A stretch of DNA of 18,525 nucleotides from Jeotgalicoccus sp036782755 (GCA_036782755.1 DAIPYL010000030.1:1-18525), one strand, 5' to 3'; positions 7,696 through 16,336 are shown, counted from the first letter of the stretch. Notes: generated by a model not told the origin, from the sequence alone. Numbers and translations are program-made.

Positions 7696-7727
7696 ATTAT
7701 AACAAAGCAATGTTAATGAAAGGTTAA
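7696..7727 (-). promoter_or_regulatory. Predicted response-regulator direct repeat and promoter of the ABC genes
   Basis: The minus strand carries TTAACC (7727-7722) and TTAACA (7716-7711), an 11-bp period direct repeat readable as GTTAACCTT-N2-ATTAACATT. A perfect TATAAT follows (7701-7696). With 17-nt spacing the -35 position (7724-7719) has no good hexamer and lies inside the repeat, as expected for a promoter activated by an OmpR-family regulator. The likely regulator is encoded immediately upstream. Confidence 0.55.
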
Positions 7728-7742
7728 CAGAAATTCTGCCGT

Positions 7743-9101
7743 CTACCTGCTGTTTTTCATAGTAATTTCAAATGTCGTGCCCTTTTCACTGCTGCTGGTT
7801 ACCTTGACATCAAAACCGTGAAGTGTTGTAATCTGTTTTACAATCGCGAGGCCGATTCCTGTACCTGAACGGTCAGTCCGAGCCACATCCGCTTTATAAA
7901 ACCTTTCCCATATTCTGCTGATATCTTCTTCTTTAATGCCTGAACCTGTATCTGTAATTTTAAAGTGAACCTTATCTCCGCGGCTTTTCAGATCAATCAC
8001 AATCTGTTCACCTGCAGTGGAGAAATTAACCGCATTCTGCAGAAGATTGATGATTACCTGCTCCATCTTCTCACGGTCTGCGTATACAATATTTTTATCG
8101 CCGTCATCATTTAAGATGATCATCAGATTTTTTTTGCGGTAAATCGGCTCGGCTTTTGAAATAACCTCTTCAACCTGTTCAGTCAGGCTGTAGCCTCTCC
8201 TGTTCAATGTCATATAGTTTTCCTCAAGGCGCGACAAGGTGAGTGTATCATTCACCATTTTAATCATTCGTTCTGTTTCTCGTTCCATCAGGTGGTAATA
8301 GTAATCCTTTTTGCTGTCCGGTATGGTCCCGTCCCGGAAGGCAATTAAGAAACCTTTTAAGGAAGTCAACGGGGTCCGGAGATCATGTGAGACGTTAGAC
8401 AGAAATTCCTTCCGGCGTTCTTCCAGGAGGTTTAACTGACTTGCCATATGGTTAAATGCTGCGGTAAGCTCCCCTATCTCATCGTCTGAATTGTATTGGA
8501 CTTTCTCAGTGAAATTGCCTTTCGCATATTCCACGGATGCTTGATTTAATTTCGTCAGGGGTGCTGTAATTTTCCGTGAGATAATCCAGATGATAAAGGT
8601 CGCGATACATACCGTAATGAATAAGGTCAGCAGTATAATGATGATGAACTCGCGGTAAGTATGATCCAAATTGCCGAAATCCATCAGAAATACGAACTTT
8701 TCAGATGACTCCGGCGCCTTTAGGGGCGAGCCGATTACATAGTGCAGTTCCCCGTTGTAACGGTCATTGCTGGTCACTTTTTCACCGGATGCCAGAATAT
8801 CCTGCAGGACATTTTTAAGATAAGGCGGCAGTCTGTCAGAGTTTTCAACGTCTGAAGCATCCGCGATATAAATATTATAGTCATAATGGGTAATCAGTGA
8901 ACTGGTGTCCGGCAGGCGGTTTTCTTCGGCAATAAATGTCTCTATCTGAGTCAGCTGATGGTTATAGGTATCTGCAAATTTATTGTATAAACTGTTATGA
9001 ATCAGAAATAAGAGCAGGGTAATAAAAATTAAAAAAGAAGCGATAATAATAATGGAATAATTTATAAATAGCTTCTTAAATATTGAGTGTTTATTCTTCA
9101 T
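7743..9101 (-). CDS. Sensor histidine kinase of a two-component system (HssS-like context)
   Basis: The 452-residue product has two membrane helices (residues about 11-35 and 152-175) around an extracytoplasmic sensor domain of about 115 residues. A HAMP domain (about 176-229), the H-box VSHDLRTPLT with phosphoacceptor H239, the N-box NLLQNAVNFS and the ATP-binding motifs DTGSGI and GTGIGLAIVKQI follow. The open frame allows an ATG at 9107, but AGAGG lies only 3 nt before it and 9 nt before the ATG at 9101, so the latter is preferred. The start overlaps the end of the response regulator gene, indicating coupled translation. The sensor domain is not close enough to known ones for me to state the signal; haem is suggested only by the adjacent exporter genes. 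Confidence 0.88.
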   Translation of the reverse strand: MKNKHSIFKKLFINYSIIIIASFLIFITLLLFLIHNSLYNKFADTYNHQLTQIETFIAEENRLPDTSSLITHYDYNIYIADASDVENSDRLPPYLKNVLQDILASGEKVTSNDRYNGELHYVIGSPLKAPESSEKFVFLMDFGNLDHTYREFIIIILLTLFITVCIATFIIWIISRKITAPLTKLNQASVEYAKGNFTEKVQYNSDDEIGELTAAFNHMASQLNLLEERRKEFLSNVSHDLRTPLTSLKGFLIAFRDGTIPDSKKDYYYHLMERETERMIKMVNDTLTLSRLEENYMTLNRRGYSLTEQVEEVISKAEPIYRKKNLMIILNDDGDKNIVYADREKMEQVIINLLQNAVNFSTAGEQIVIDLKSRGDKVHFKITDTGSGIKEEDISRIWERFYKADVARTDRSGTGIGLAIVKQITTLHGFDVKVTSSSEKGTTFEITMKNSR

Positions 9102-9792
9102 GTTCATCCGCCTCTAATCTGTAGCCGATACCCCGGATGGTCTTAATACTGATATTTGCCCCGGCATCGAGCAGTTTATCGCGCAGTCTTTTAATATGCA
9201 CATCGAGCGTGCGGTTATCTCCTTCAAAACCGGTACCCCAAACATTATCGAGAATCTGCTGCCTGGATAAAATCTGATTGGGAAAAGAAATCAGGTAGTG
9301 AAGCAGCTCTATTTCTTTCGGTGCTAAAAAATATTCGGCCTGATTAATAATTAATCTGTGTTCATTCAGGATGACCGTCATGCCGTAAATTTTTAGAATA
9401 TTATTATCATCCTGGGTGCGGTCTGACCGTCTTAATACAGACTTAATGCGAGCCATCAGTTCGTTCGGATTAAAGGGTTTTACGACATAATCATCAGCTC
9501 CTGTATCGAGGCCCTTGATAATATCGTAACTTTCTCCCTTCCCTGTCAGCATAATCAAAGGGGTTGCAGAATCATCGAGACGAATCATCCGGCAAAGCTC
9601 TATGCCATCCATTTTCGGCAGCATTAAATCAAGAAGTATGCAGTCCGGATTCTCGTTATAATACTTCTCAAGACCGTCCTCTCCGTCCGAAGCCAGAATT
9701 ATACGATAATCTGCCTGCTGGAGATAGAGTTTTAAGAGCTCCACAATACTCGGATCATCTTCTATTATCAGGATTGTCACTTGTTCGTTCAT
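9091..9792 (-). CDS. OmpR/PhoB-family response regulator (HssR-like context)
   Basis: The 233-residue product has a receiver domain with acidic pocket E11-D12-D13, phosphoacceptor D55 (ILLDLMLPKMDG), T83 and K105 (VVKPF). A winged-helix DNA-binding domain follows (about 135-230, with QILDNVWG and RTLDVHIKRLRDKL). The open frame runs back to 9957, but that extension includes a hydrophobic stretch foreign to this family and overlaps the divergent gene. The ATG at 9792 puts the receiver at the usual position, although its ribosome binding site (AGAGA) is weak. It is cotranscribed with the overlapping kinase gene and probably binds the direct repeat before the ABC permease gene. Confidence 0.9.
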   Translation of the reverse strand: MNEQVTILIIEDDPSIVELLKLYLQQADYRIILASDGEDGLEKYYNENPDCILLDLMLPKMDGIELCRMIRLDDSATPLIMLTGKGESYDIIKGLDTGADDYVVKPFNPNELMARIKSVLRRSDRTQDDNNILKIYGMTVILNEHRLIINQAEYFLAPKEIELLHYLISFPNQILSRQQILDNVWGTGFEGDNRTLDVHIKRLRDKLLDAGANISIKTIRGIGYRLEADEHEE

Positions 9793-9829
9793 AATTTTTT
9801 CTCTTTTCTTCATCTGAAATAATATATAC

Positions 9830-9838
9830 AGTATACCA
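9830..9838 (-). promoter_or_regulatory. Possible extended -10 promoter of the two-component genes
   Basis: On the minus strand TGG-TATACT forms an extended -10 element about 38 nt upstream of the response regulator ATG. No convincing -35 hexamer is present at the matching distance. Confidence 0.3.
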
Positions 9839-9900
9839 AAAAGGGTAAAATCATAAGTAAGAATAAATACTAAAGCGTCAAAAAGAACAGGAGAATCAGT

Positions 9901-10518
9901 ATGAAAATTATTATTTTTGGAGCGTCTGGCGGTGTGGGTCAATCGGCTGTGCAGCAAAGTCTTGAAGCAGGTCTCGAAGTTACTGCATTTGTCCGTACAC
10001 CGTCAAAAATTGAGATGAATCATGAGAACTTGAACATTATTCAGGGTGATGCATTCAACAGTGCCGAAGTCAGTTCAGCAATTTCGGGCCATGACGCGGT
10101 GATATCGTGTCTCGGTTCAAGCAAAGGTATGAGGAAATCTGAAGAACTTCAGAATATGACGAAGAATATTGTTGAAGGCATGAAAGAACATAATGTCGAC
10201 CGTATTGTTTACACAGCATCAGCAGGTGTGCATAAGGAACTAACAGGCATCATGGGTAAATTAATTATGCAGCTGCTTAAAAATGCATTAATCGATCACC
10301 GTGCTGCTGTTGAATATATTCAGGATGCAGGATTGAACTACACTATCGTCCGTCCTATGGGATTATCGGATAAAGAATTTACTGGTGAATACAGAGAAGC
10401 TGCTTCAGGCGTACCGGCTAAATCAAGTTCAATACCGCGTGCGGATGTTGCACATTTTATTATTAAAGCTTTAACAGATTCAAGTTATGAAAATACTTCA
10501 ATTGGTCTTGCAACATGA
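9901..10518 (+). CDS. NAD(P)H-binding atypical SDR oxidoreductase (NmrA/flavin-reductase-like fold)
   Basis: The 205-residue product begins with a Rossmann dinucleotide motif GASGGVGQ (residues 7-14). It continues with the atypical-SDR features VISCLGSSKG near residue 65, RIVYTASAG near 100 and NYTIVRPMGLSD near 140, with an empty catalytic-Tyr region in the usual YxxxK form. Such proteins act as NAD(P)H-dependent reductases or redox-sensing regulators; no substrate can be assigned. AGGAGA (9889-9894) precedes the ATG by 6 nt. It is divergent from the two-component operon and followed by a strong terminator, so it is probably transcribed alone. Confidence 0.78.
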   Translation: MKIIIFGASGGVGQSAVQQSLEAGLEVTAFVRTPSKIEMNHENLNIIQGDAFNSAEVSSAISGHDAVISCLGSSKGMRKSEELQNMTKNIVEGMKEHNVDRIVYTASAGVHKELTGIMGKLIMQLLKNALIDHRAAVEYIQDAGLNYTIVRPMGLSDKEFTGEYREAASGVPAKSSSIPRADVAHFIIKALTDSSYENTSIGLAT

Positions 10519-10520
10519 TA

Positions 10521-10555
10521 AAAATCCGGATACTGATAATCAGTATCCGGATTTT
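10521..10555. terminator. Bidirectional terminator between the SDR gene and crtP
   Basis: A perfect 16-bp stem (10521-10536 with 10540-10555) and a TAA loop are followed by Ts on both strands. It lies between the convergent stops of the SDR gene and the crt operon. Confidence 0.92.
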
Positions 10556-12046
10556 TTAAATTTTGGAATCTTTTTCTGCAATATATTTCGCTGCATTTTG
10601 ACCGCTCAGTGTGACCATCGGCATACCGCCGCCTGGATTCACTGTGCCGCCGACAAAGTACAGGTTATTTATAAATGCAGACTCTTTTGGATGCTTAAAT
10701 CCCTGGTTCAGCTTTTTATCTGACAAAGTACCGTATATAGATCCGCCGTCAGATAAATACATCGACTCAATATCGTGAGGTGTAAGCATGTATTCTGTGA
10801 CTATATGTTTTCTTAAATCTGTCAGGCCCATATTCTCAAGTTTTTTAAGAACAAGCTCCCTGAAATTCATATAATCTTCTTTCGTGTAATCAATATAATT
10901 AAGAGGTGGAATATGCGGTAAAATTTTCAGGTTTTCATGGCCTTTTGGTGCTTGTGACGGGTCTGTTTTATTTGCATTGACTAAATAAATTGTCGGATCT
11001 TTTGGCAGCTCTTTTTTATCAAATACAGTTTCATAATTCTTATCCGAGTCTTCGGAAAAGAAAAAGTTATGATGTCTAAGCTCCGGATATGTTTTATTAA
11101 CACCAAGATGAATGACCAGACCTGAGCTCGCGGGCGGGAATTTCTTTTTCATCTTACTAATATTTTTAGGCAGCGTATCCAGAACTTTCGTATAGAATGG
11201 AATAACTTCCATATTTGAGACGTAAAGATCTGCTTCAATCTTCGAGCCGTCGTCTAAAATCAGATGTTCAATAGTACCTTCGTCAGTAATAGCTGTTTTC
11301 ACTTCACTGCCTGTAATAATTTCTACACCAATTTCATGTGCTAATGTCTGGATCGCTCCGGCTAAATTATGCAATCCGCCTTTAACATACCAGACACCTT
11401 TATCTTTTTGCATATAAGCCATCATATTTAAAATTGCCGGCGCATTTTTGGCGCTTGATCCGACATATTTTATGAAATATCCGAGCAGACTTCTTAAATG
11501 CGGATGACTGATCCTTTTATCGATAGCCTGCTGCATAGTGGCACTAATATTAAATGAGCAGAGAGAAGTAAGAGGACCGTGAAATTTAATGATATCTTTT
11601 AAATTATCGAGACCCTGATTGAAGTAGCCTATCTGTGTAACAGCATCCAATTTTTCTGCGTATTTATAAAAATTATCCAGCTCTTTAAAATCCCTCGATG
11701 TAAGCTTAGGGTTTTCCTCTTTCATCACATTTAAATCACCGTATAAGTCTATAATGTCCCCATCGGTAAAAAATGTCCGCCATTGCAGAGGCAATTCTAT
11801 GATATCAACATAGTCTTTTATTGAAACACCGCTTTTTTCAAACAGCCGTTCAAATATTTCCGGCATCGTCAGCAAAGAAGGTCCTAAATCGAATCCAAAG
11901 CCATCTTGTTCAAGACGGTTTAATTTTCCGCCTAAATGTTCATTTTTTTCGATGATTGTTACGTTATAGCCATATTGTTTTAATGAAATAGCCGCTGATA
12001 AACCTCCGAGACCGCCGCCTATAACAATAATTGATTTATTATCCAA
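10556..12046 (-). CDS. crtP: 4,4'-diaponeurosporene oxidase (CrtP), C30 carotenoid terminal-methyl oxidase
   Basis: The 496-residue product has an N-terminal FAD site (IIVIGGGLGGLSAAISLKQ). It resembles S. aureus CrtP throughout, for example GFGFDLGPSLLTMPEIFE, TMQQAIDKRISHPHLRSLLG (about 190-209), GLTDLRKHIV and the carotenoid-oxidoreductase end motif YFVGGTVNPGGGMPMVTLSG. CrtP oxidises a terminal methyl group of 4,4'-diaponeurosporene toward the aldehyde. Translation starts at a TTG overlapping the end of crtM by 8 nt. No ATG is available nearby and the ribosome binding site is weak, so coupling to crtM is likely. It is the last gene of the operon. A closely related lycopene/desaturase-type function is the main alternative, but the similarity to CrtP rather than CrtN is clear. 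Confidence 0.9.
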   Translation of the reverse strand: MDNKSIIVIGGGLGGLSAAISLKQYGYNVTIIEKNEHLGGKLNRLEQDGFGFDLGPSLLTMPEIFERLFEKSGVSIKDYVDIIELPLQWRTFFTDGDIIDLYGDLNVMKEENPKLTSRDFKELDNFYKYAEKLDAVTQIGYFNQGLDNLKDIIKFHGPLTSLCSFNISATMQQAIDKRISHPHLRSLLGYFIKYVGSSAKNAPAILNMMAYMQKDKGVWYVKGGLHNLAGAIQTLAHEIGVEIITGSEVKTAITDEGTIEHLILDDGSKIEADLYVSNMEVIPFYTKVLDTLPKNISKMKKKFPPASSGLVIHLGVNKTYPELRHHNFFFSEDSDKNYETVFDKKELPKDPTIYLVNANKTDPSQAPKGHENLKILPHIPPLNYIDYTKEDYMNFRELVLKKLENMGLTDLRKHIVTEYMLTPHDIESMYLSDGGSIYGTLSDKKLNQGFKHPKESAFINNLYFVGGTVNPGGGMPMVTLSGQNAAKYIAEKDSKI

Positions 12047-13078
12047 AGAAATTACCCACTCTCATTGATTCCAGCATCTTTTCAGCATTTATCTTTATTT
12101 GGCCTTTTCTTAAAACAGATACAGCTTGGCGCTTATTGAGACAATCATATTTATTTCTGCGGACTTCATCCAGGATTTCTCTGTAAATAAGTACTGCCAG
12201 CAATAATCCAAGCTGTGCTTGTGGTTTATAGTGCACAATTTCATTTAAAAAGGCATCGTATTTTTTCTCTGCTTCGTGTGCGAGTTTTTCCCACAAGTTA
12301 ATAAATGACGGTGTGATATTAGAATCAGCTAAATCAGCTTTTGTTATTTGATAATCAGCCATCCAGTCTTTCGGAAGATAAACTCTGTCGAGTTTTGCAA
12401 TATCTTCGCCGATATCACGCAAAACATTTGTATACTGCATAGCGATACCCAGATCGAGCGCGCTGTTCACTCTAGTCTCAATGTCTCCATTACAAATAAT
12501 CGGTAATAGTAAAACTCCGACAGAACCAGCAACATAACCGCTGTAATCTTCTAAATCTATAAGTGTTTCAGGCTGTTTAAAATTAATATCCATCTTCTGG
12601 CCGTCAAGCTGCTTAAACATCATATCGAAACTGATATTGTATTTATTATTCACATCTTCAAGTGCGCGCCATACAGGATTATCTGGAATATTGTTATTTT
12701 TAAAGCTGTTTAAATCCTTAGACAGCTGGTCGAGATTCTNNNNNNNNNNNNNNNNNNNNNNNNNNNNNNNNNNNNNNNNNNNNNNNNNNNNNNNNNNNNN
12801 NNNNNNNNNNNNNNNNNNNNNNNNNNNNNNNNNNNNNNNGGAATATTGTTATTTTTAAAGCTGTTTAAATCCTTAGACAGCTGGTCGAGATTCTGTACTT
12901 TTTCAGTGTGTGTTTCAGCATTATCGACTGCATCATCTGCCATACGGCAAAATGCATAGATAGCGTAAACTGCATTACGGTCCTGTGTATTTAGATTGGA
13001 GAAAGCATAATGAAAACTTTTTGAATGCTTTTTTATTATACTTTCGCAAAATTTATAATCTGATTTTAATTGATTCAC
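12039..13078 (-). CDS. crtM: 4,4'-diapophytoene (dehydrosqualene) synthase CrtM, interrupted here by an assembly gap
   Basis: Two ORF pieces flank 100 Ns. Removing one copy of the 55 bp repeated on both sides of the gap plus the Ns (155 bases) joins them in one frame through FKNNNIPDNPVWRALEDV, giving an intact product of 294 residues, close to the 287 of S. aureus CrtM. The protein condenses two farnesyl diphosphates into C30 dehydrosqualene. Visible are KKHSKSFHYAF, the first aspartate motif CRMADDAVD and the second, NVLRDIGEDIAKLDRVYLP, both of which bind the Mg-diphosphates. The frame extends to an ATG at 13105, but AAGGGG (minus strand) lies 7 nt before the GTG at 13078. That start matches the family N-terminus and begins 4 nt after the crtN stop. 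The gene is not a true pseudogene. Confidence 0.9.
12685..12739 (+). repeat. 55-bp sequence repeated across the assembly gap, left copy
   Basis: This stretch inside crtM, ending directly at the first N, is identical base for base to 12840-12894. An exact overlap of contig ends is the simplest reading; 55 is a common assembly k-mer length. Confidence 0.95.
12740..12839. other. Assembly gap of 100 N
   Basis: Exactly 100 undetermined bases, the conventional scaffold filler for a gap of unknown size. Since the flanking contig ends overlap by 55 bp and the joined frame is open, the true gap length is probably negative. Confidence 0.98.
12840..12894 (+). repeat. 55-bp sequence repeated across the assembly gap, right copy
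   Basis: This copy begins directly after the last N and is identical to 12685-12739. It encodes the same crtM codons as the left copy and should be collapsed with it. Confidence 0.95.
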
Positions 13079-13082
13079 TGCG

Positions 13083-14588
13083 TCACCCCTTTGACTGTTC
13101 ATCACTAATTAGATCATTCACTGCGATTTTGGCCGATAGTAATACAATTGGTACACCTGCACCCGGATGTGTGCTGCTTCCTGTGAAATACAAGTTGTCA
13201 CAATTAGGCGAAGTACTTTGCGGACGGAGGTGGTTACTTTGAGTTAACGTTGGTCTTAAACCAAAAGTAGCACCGTTATATGCATTAAATATATTGTCGA
13301 AATCATTTGGTGTCATCTGTTTTTCAGTAACAACTTCAGATTCAAAGTTTTCCATGCCAGGCAGTTTTGAAATTTTATCGATTGCTTTTTGACGGTAGAA
13401 TTGTGATGTTTCATCTGTCCATTCTGATTTTAAAGTAGATAAGTCAGAGACCGGTATCAAGACGTAAACACCGTCTTTCCCTTCAGGTGCAAGAGTTGGG
13501 TCAATTTTTGAAGGTATATACATGTATATTGATGGATCTTCGATAGTGTCACCGGTAAATATTTGATTGATGTTCTTATCCAAATCATTGGAGAATACAA
13601 AATTATGAATATCAATGACTTCGTCATACTTTTTGTCCATCCCAAAATACATTACAAAACAGGAACATGAATAATCCATGTCATCTATGTATTTATCTGT
13701 GTATTTACCTTTATATTTTTCTTCTTTAATCAGGTTCTTCATAGCGTATGGGAAATCAGCATTACACATAACCAAGTCCGAATAATGCAGCTGCTGGTTC
13801 ACTTCGACGCCTTTGGCAGCACCGTCTTCAATTATGATACGTTCAACTTCACTGTCCAGCATCAGTGTTCCGCCCATTTCTTCAAACAGCTTTGCCATTC
13901 CTTTTGCCATACTGTACATGCCGCCCCTTATAAACCATATGCCGTAGATGTATTCAATCATCGGAATAATTGTATACAATGACGGTCCTTTAAATGGAGA
14001 AATGCCTATGTAGAGAGTCTGGAATGCAATCATCTGTCTCATGCGATCATCTTTAATATACTTTCTCAGCAAATTATCGGCAGAATTTAAAGTTTTTAAC
14101 TTCAGACCCTGACTGAGGATAAATGGATTGTAAAATTCTTTTTTAGTACGGAATGACCGCTGCAGAAAATGGTCTTTTGCAATATTGAATCTGGAGTATA
14201 AATCACTCAGGTATTTTAAAAATCCTTCGCCATCAGTATCATTGAATGATTCGAGCATTTTCATTGTTTCCACTAAGTCGTTTGTTGCACGATAGCGTGT
14301 ACTGCCGTCATCAAAATAACTGCTGTACATTGGATCAATTCGTTCTAATGGAATATAGTCATCAGCATTTCTTCCAGCAAGTTCAAAAACTTCTTTGTAC
14401 AAATCCGGCATCATTACAATCGTCGGTCCAAGATCAAATTTATATCCATCAAATTCAAGCTGGCTCATTTTACCGCCGACTTTATGATGACGTTCGATTA
14501 TAGTCACGTCATAACCTTCGTTAAGCAAACGAATTCCGCTTGCAAGACCTGCGACACCTGCGCCTATTACTGTTACTGATTTATTCAT
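13083..14588 (-). CDS. crtN: 4,4'-diapophytoene desaturase (dehydrosqualene desaturase, CrtN)
   Basis: The 501-residue product matches S. aureus CrtN in length (502) and content. It has an FAD motif VTVIGAGVAGLASG (residues 5-18), FDLGPTIVMMPDLYKEVFE, LKTLNSADNLL, FQTLYIGISPFKGPSLYTII and the end motif LYFTGSSTHPGAGVPIVLLSAK. The enzyme dehydrogenates 4,4'-diapophytoene in three steps to yellow 4,4'-diaponeurosporene, and it is FAD-dependent and membrane-associated. The ATG at 14588 overlaps the end of fni by 8 nt, with GGGG about 9 nt upstream. crtM starts 4 nt after its stop and uses a ribosome binding site inside the crtN end. Confidence 0.94.
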   Translation of the reverse strand: MNKSVTVIGAGVAGLASGIRLLNEGYDVTIIERHHKVGGKMSQLEFDGYKFDLGPTIVMMPDLYKEVFELAGRNADDYIPLERIDPMYSSYFDDGSTRYRATNDLVETMKMLESFNDTDGEGFLKYLSDLYSRFNIAKDHFLQRSFRTKKEFYNPFILSQGLKLKTLNSADNLLRKYIKDDRMRQMIAFQTLYIGISPFKGPSLYTIIPMIEYIYGIWFIRGGMYSMAKGMAKLFEEMGGTLMLDSEVERIIIEDGAAKGVEVNQQLHYSDLVMCNADFPYAMKNLIKEEKYKGKYTDKYIDDMDYSCSCFVMYFGMDKKYDEVIDIHNFVFSNDLDKNINQIFTGDTIEDPSIYMYIPSKIDPTLAPEGKDGVYVLIPVSDLSTLKSEWTDETSQFYRQKAIDKISKLPGMENFESEVVTEKQMTPNDFDNIFNAYNGATFGLRPTLTQSNHLRPQSTSPNCDNLYFTGSSTHPGAGVPIVLLSAKIAVNDLISDEQSKG

Positions 14589-15630
14589 ATATTTGCCCCA
14601 TTCTTTGTATTTTCCAATTTTCCAACTCTGAGGAAAGAACTTTTGGAGAGTGCTTCAAGTCATTTAAATCACGTGAATTTGTTAATAATGCGATTTTTTT
14701 CATTTGATATATAAAGTCATTTAAGAATTTTATTGCTTCATCAGTACCATCATTCATCACTTTATCCAAAATTAATTTTGATATTCCTACTGCATTTGCA
14801 CCCAGGCTTAAGCATTTAATTGCATCGAGCGGTGTAACCACGCCGCCGCTTGCTAAAATATGCACTTCATTTTGAAATGGCTCTGACTCCAGCAATGAAA
14901 CAACAGTAGATTGTCCCCATGAATACATATAATCCATTTCCTGATTTGTACGCCGCTGATTTTCAATTTGGGCAAAGTTTGTGCCGCCTCGACCGCTGAT
15001 ATCGATATATCTGACACCGAGTTCTTTTAGTGTACTGATTGTTTCTCTGCTCATCCCAAAACCAACTTCTTTAACGATGACAGGCACATCTGTCTCATTA
15101 ACGATGGTTTCGATATTCTGTCGCCAATTTTTAAATTCCCGGTCACCTTCAGGCATAATTAATTCCTGAGCTGCATTCACATGAATTTGCAGCGCATCTG
15201 CATCAATTAACTGTACTGCTTTTTTAGCACGGGATGCAGAAACATCAGCACCAACATTAGCAATTAAAAATCCTTCAGGATTAATCTCTCGGGCAATTGT
15301 AAAGCTTGAGTTTAACGAAGTGTCTTTTAAGGCAGCATGCATGGAACCAAGAGACATCGCTAAGCCAGTCTCTCTAGCGACCACTGCTAGTTTCTCATTG
15401 ATTTCTTTCGTCCATTCACTGCCGCCGGTCATAGCGTTAATATAGATCGGCACATCCCATTTAACAGCTCCAAAAGCTGATGATAAATCAATGTCTTCAA
15501 GATTAAATTCAGGCAGGGAACGATGAATCAAATGAACGCGGTTAAAATCAGTATCAATTTGTTCCGGCTGATTCAGTACGTGTCTAACATGCTCATCTTT
15601 TCGTATACTTCTTGCATTTTGCTGTGTCAT
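14581..15630 (-). CDS. fni: Type 2 isopentenyl-diphosphate delta-isomerase (FMN-dependent)
   Basis: The 349-residue product resembles the Fni of S. aureus: IYINAMTGGSEWTKEINEKL, VARETGLAMSLGSMHAAL, the substrate/FMN site IHVNAAQELIMPEGDREF, VIVKEVGFGMS, the phosphate loop ISGRGGTNFAQIEN and the FMN-phosphate motif ILASGGVVTPLDAIKCLSLG. It interconverts IPP and DMAPP with FMN and NADPH, supplying both precursors for farnesyl diphosphate. AAGGGAGAA precedes the ATG at a normal distance. Here it leads the crtN-crtM-crtP genes, with which it overlaps or nearly overlaps, linking precursor supply directly to pigment synthesis; in S. aureus fni is not part of the crt operon. Confidence 0.95.
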   Translation of the reverse strand: MTQQNARSIRKDEHVRHVLNQPEQIDTDFNRVHLIHRSLPEFNLEDIDLSSAFGAVKWDVPIYINAMTGGSEWTKEINEKLAVVARETGLAMSLGSMHAALKDTSLNSSFTIAREINPEGFLIANVGADVSASRAKKAVQLIDADALQIHVNAAQELIMPEGDREFKNWRQNIETIVNETDVPVIVKEVGFGMSRETISTLKELGVRYIDISGRGGTNFAQIENQRRTNQEMDYMYSWGQSTVVSLLESEPFQNEVHILASGGVVTPLDAIKCLSLGANAVGISKLILDKVMNDGTDEAIKFLNDFIYQMKKIALLTNSRDLNDLKHSPKVLSSELENWKIQRMGQIYE

Positions 15631-15697
15631 AAAATGGTTCTCCCTTAAAATTAGAGTTTAGTGAACAGACTCCGGATGTATAGAAATTGACCGGCTT

Positions 15698-16312
15698 CTA
15701 TTTGTAATACACTTTTTTTAACGTTTCAAAATAACCCTGTGAGTCTTCAAAACATTGTACGAGATTATCAAAGTTGAAACTGTTGTTGATTGCCTGCTGT
15801 TCAATGTCGTGTTCATACCCCTGGATGGTCCAGCTGATTAACTGCATTGCATGATCTACATTGATATCGTCTCTGAATAAGCTGAAATTGAGATCTTCTG
15901 TCAATCTAATTTTAAATTCATAGTCCAGCTGTTTAAGTTTTTTTAATATTTTTTCCGGGAACAGCCCTTTGAAATACTGGTGAATAAAAAAATTAAGTAC
16001 TTCAGGATGCTGACTTTGAAACTGCTGTTTAAAACTGTTGACGCGTATTAAGCGTTCAATAAAACCTTCGTAAGTCTGAGTATATTTTTTAACATAATCT
16101 ATAAATATATCGAAAGTATAAGACTGGCATGAGCTGTATAAATCAGATTTGTTACCGAAATAATAGTAAAGAGAACCTTTCGAGATATCTGCTTTTTCTA
16201 CGATGCGGTTAGTGGAGGCGTCCTTAAAACCGTAGTTAAAAAACTCTTCAATTGCTGATAATAAAATAATATTCTGTTTAGCCGGCTTTAATTTTTTAAA
16301 TGCTGGTTTCAT
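15698..16312 (-). CDS. TetR family transcriptional regulator, probable regulator of the fni-crt operon
   Basis: The 204-residue product has the TetR-type N-terminal helix-turn-helix (residues about 15-60), seen in AIEEFFNYGFKDASTNRIVEKADISKGSLYYYFGNKSDLY. A divergent helical ligand-binding domain follows. GGAGGG lies 8 nt before the ATG. A perfect 17-bp palindrome overlaps its own predicted promoter, suggesting autorepression. fni follows after 67 nt on the same strand with no obvious terminator, so the regulator is probably cotranscribed with fni-crtN-crtM-crtP and would control that operon. The ligand cannot be predicted; S. aureus crt genes are not known to have such a regulator at this position. 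Confidence 0.88.
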   Translation of the reverse strand: MKPAFKKLKPAKQNIILLSAIEEFFNYGFKDASTNRIVEKADISKGSLYYYFGNKSDLYSSCQSYTFDIFIDYVKKYTQTYEGFIERLIRVNSFKQQFQSQHPEVLNFFIHQYFKGLFPEKILKKLKQLDYEFKIRLTEDLNFSLFRDDINVDHAMQLISWTIQGYEHDIEQQAINNSFNFDNLVQCFEDSQGYFETLKKVYYK

Positions 16313-16336
16313 ATTTAATTCCCTCCATTTGTAAAT

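Noticed and set aside
5835..9792. Firm naming of the block as hssRS-hrtAB
   Set aside because: Order and ABC sequences fit, but the kinase sensor domain and binding-site sequence differ from what I know of HssS/HssR. I kept the names as likeness only.
9793..9957. N-terminal extension of the response regulator with a hydrophobic stretch
   Set aside because: The extension overlaps the divergent SDR gene and its ribosome binding site, has no analogue in OmpR-family regulators, and the receiver domain starts normally at the ATG at 9792.
12637..13105. Two separate crtM fragments, or a pseudogene with an internal 55-bp duplication
   Set aside because: The duplicate copies touch a block of exactly 100 Ns on both sides, and collapsing them restores one frame with all family motifs. 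A contig overlap explains this better than mutation.
15631..15697. Sigma-B promoter for the crt genes as in S. aureus
   Set aside because: I found no GTTT...GGGTA pair at suitable spacing here, nor ahead of crtO.
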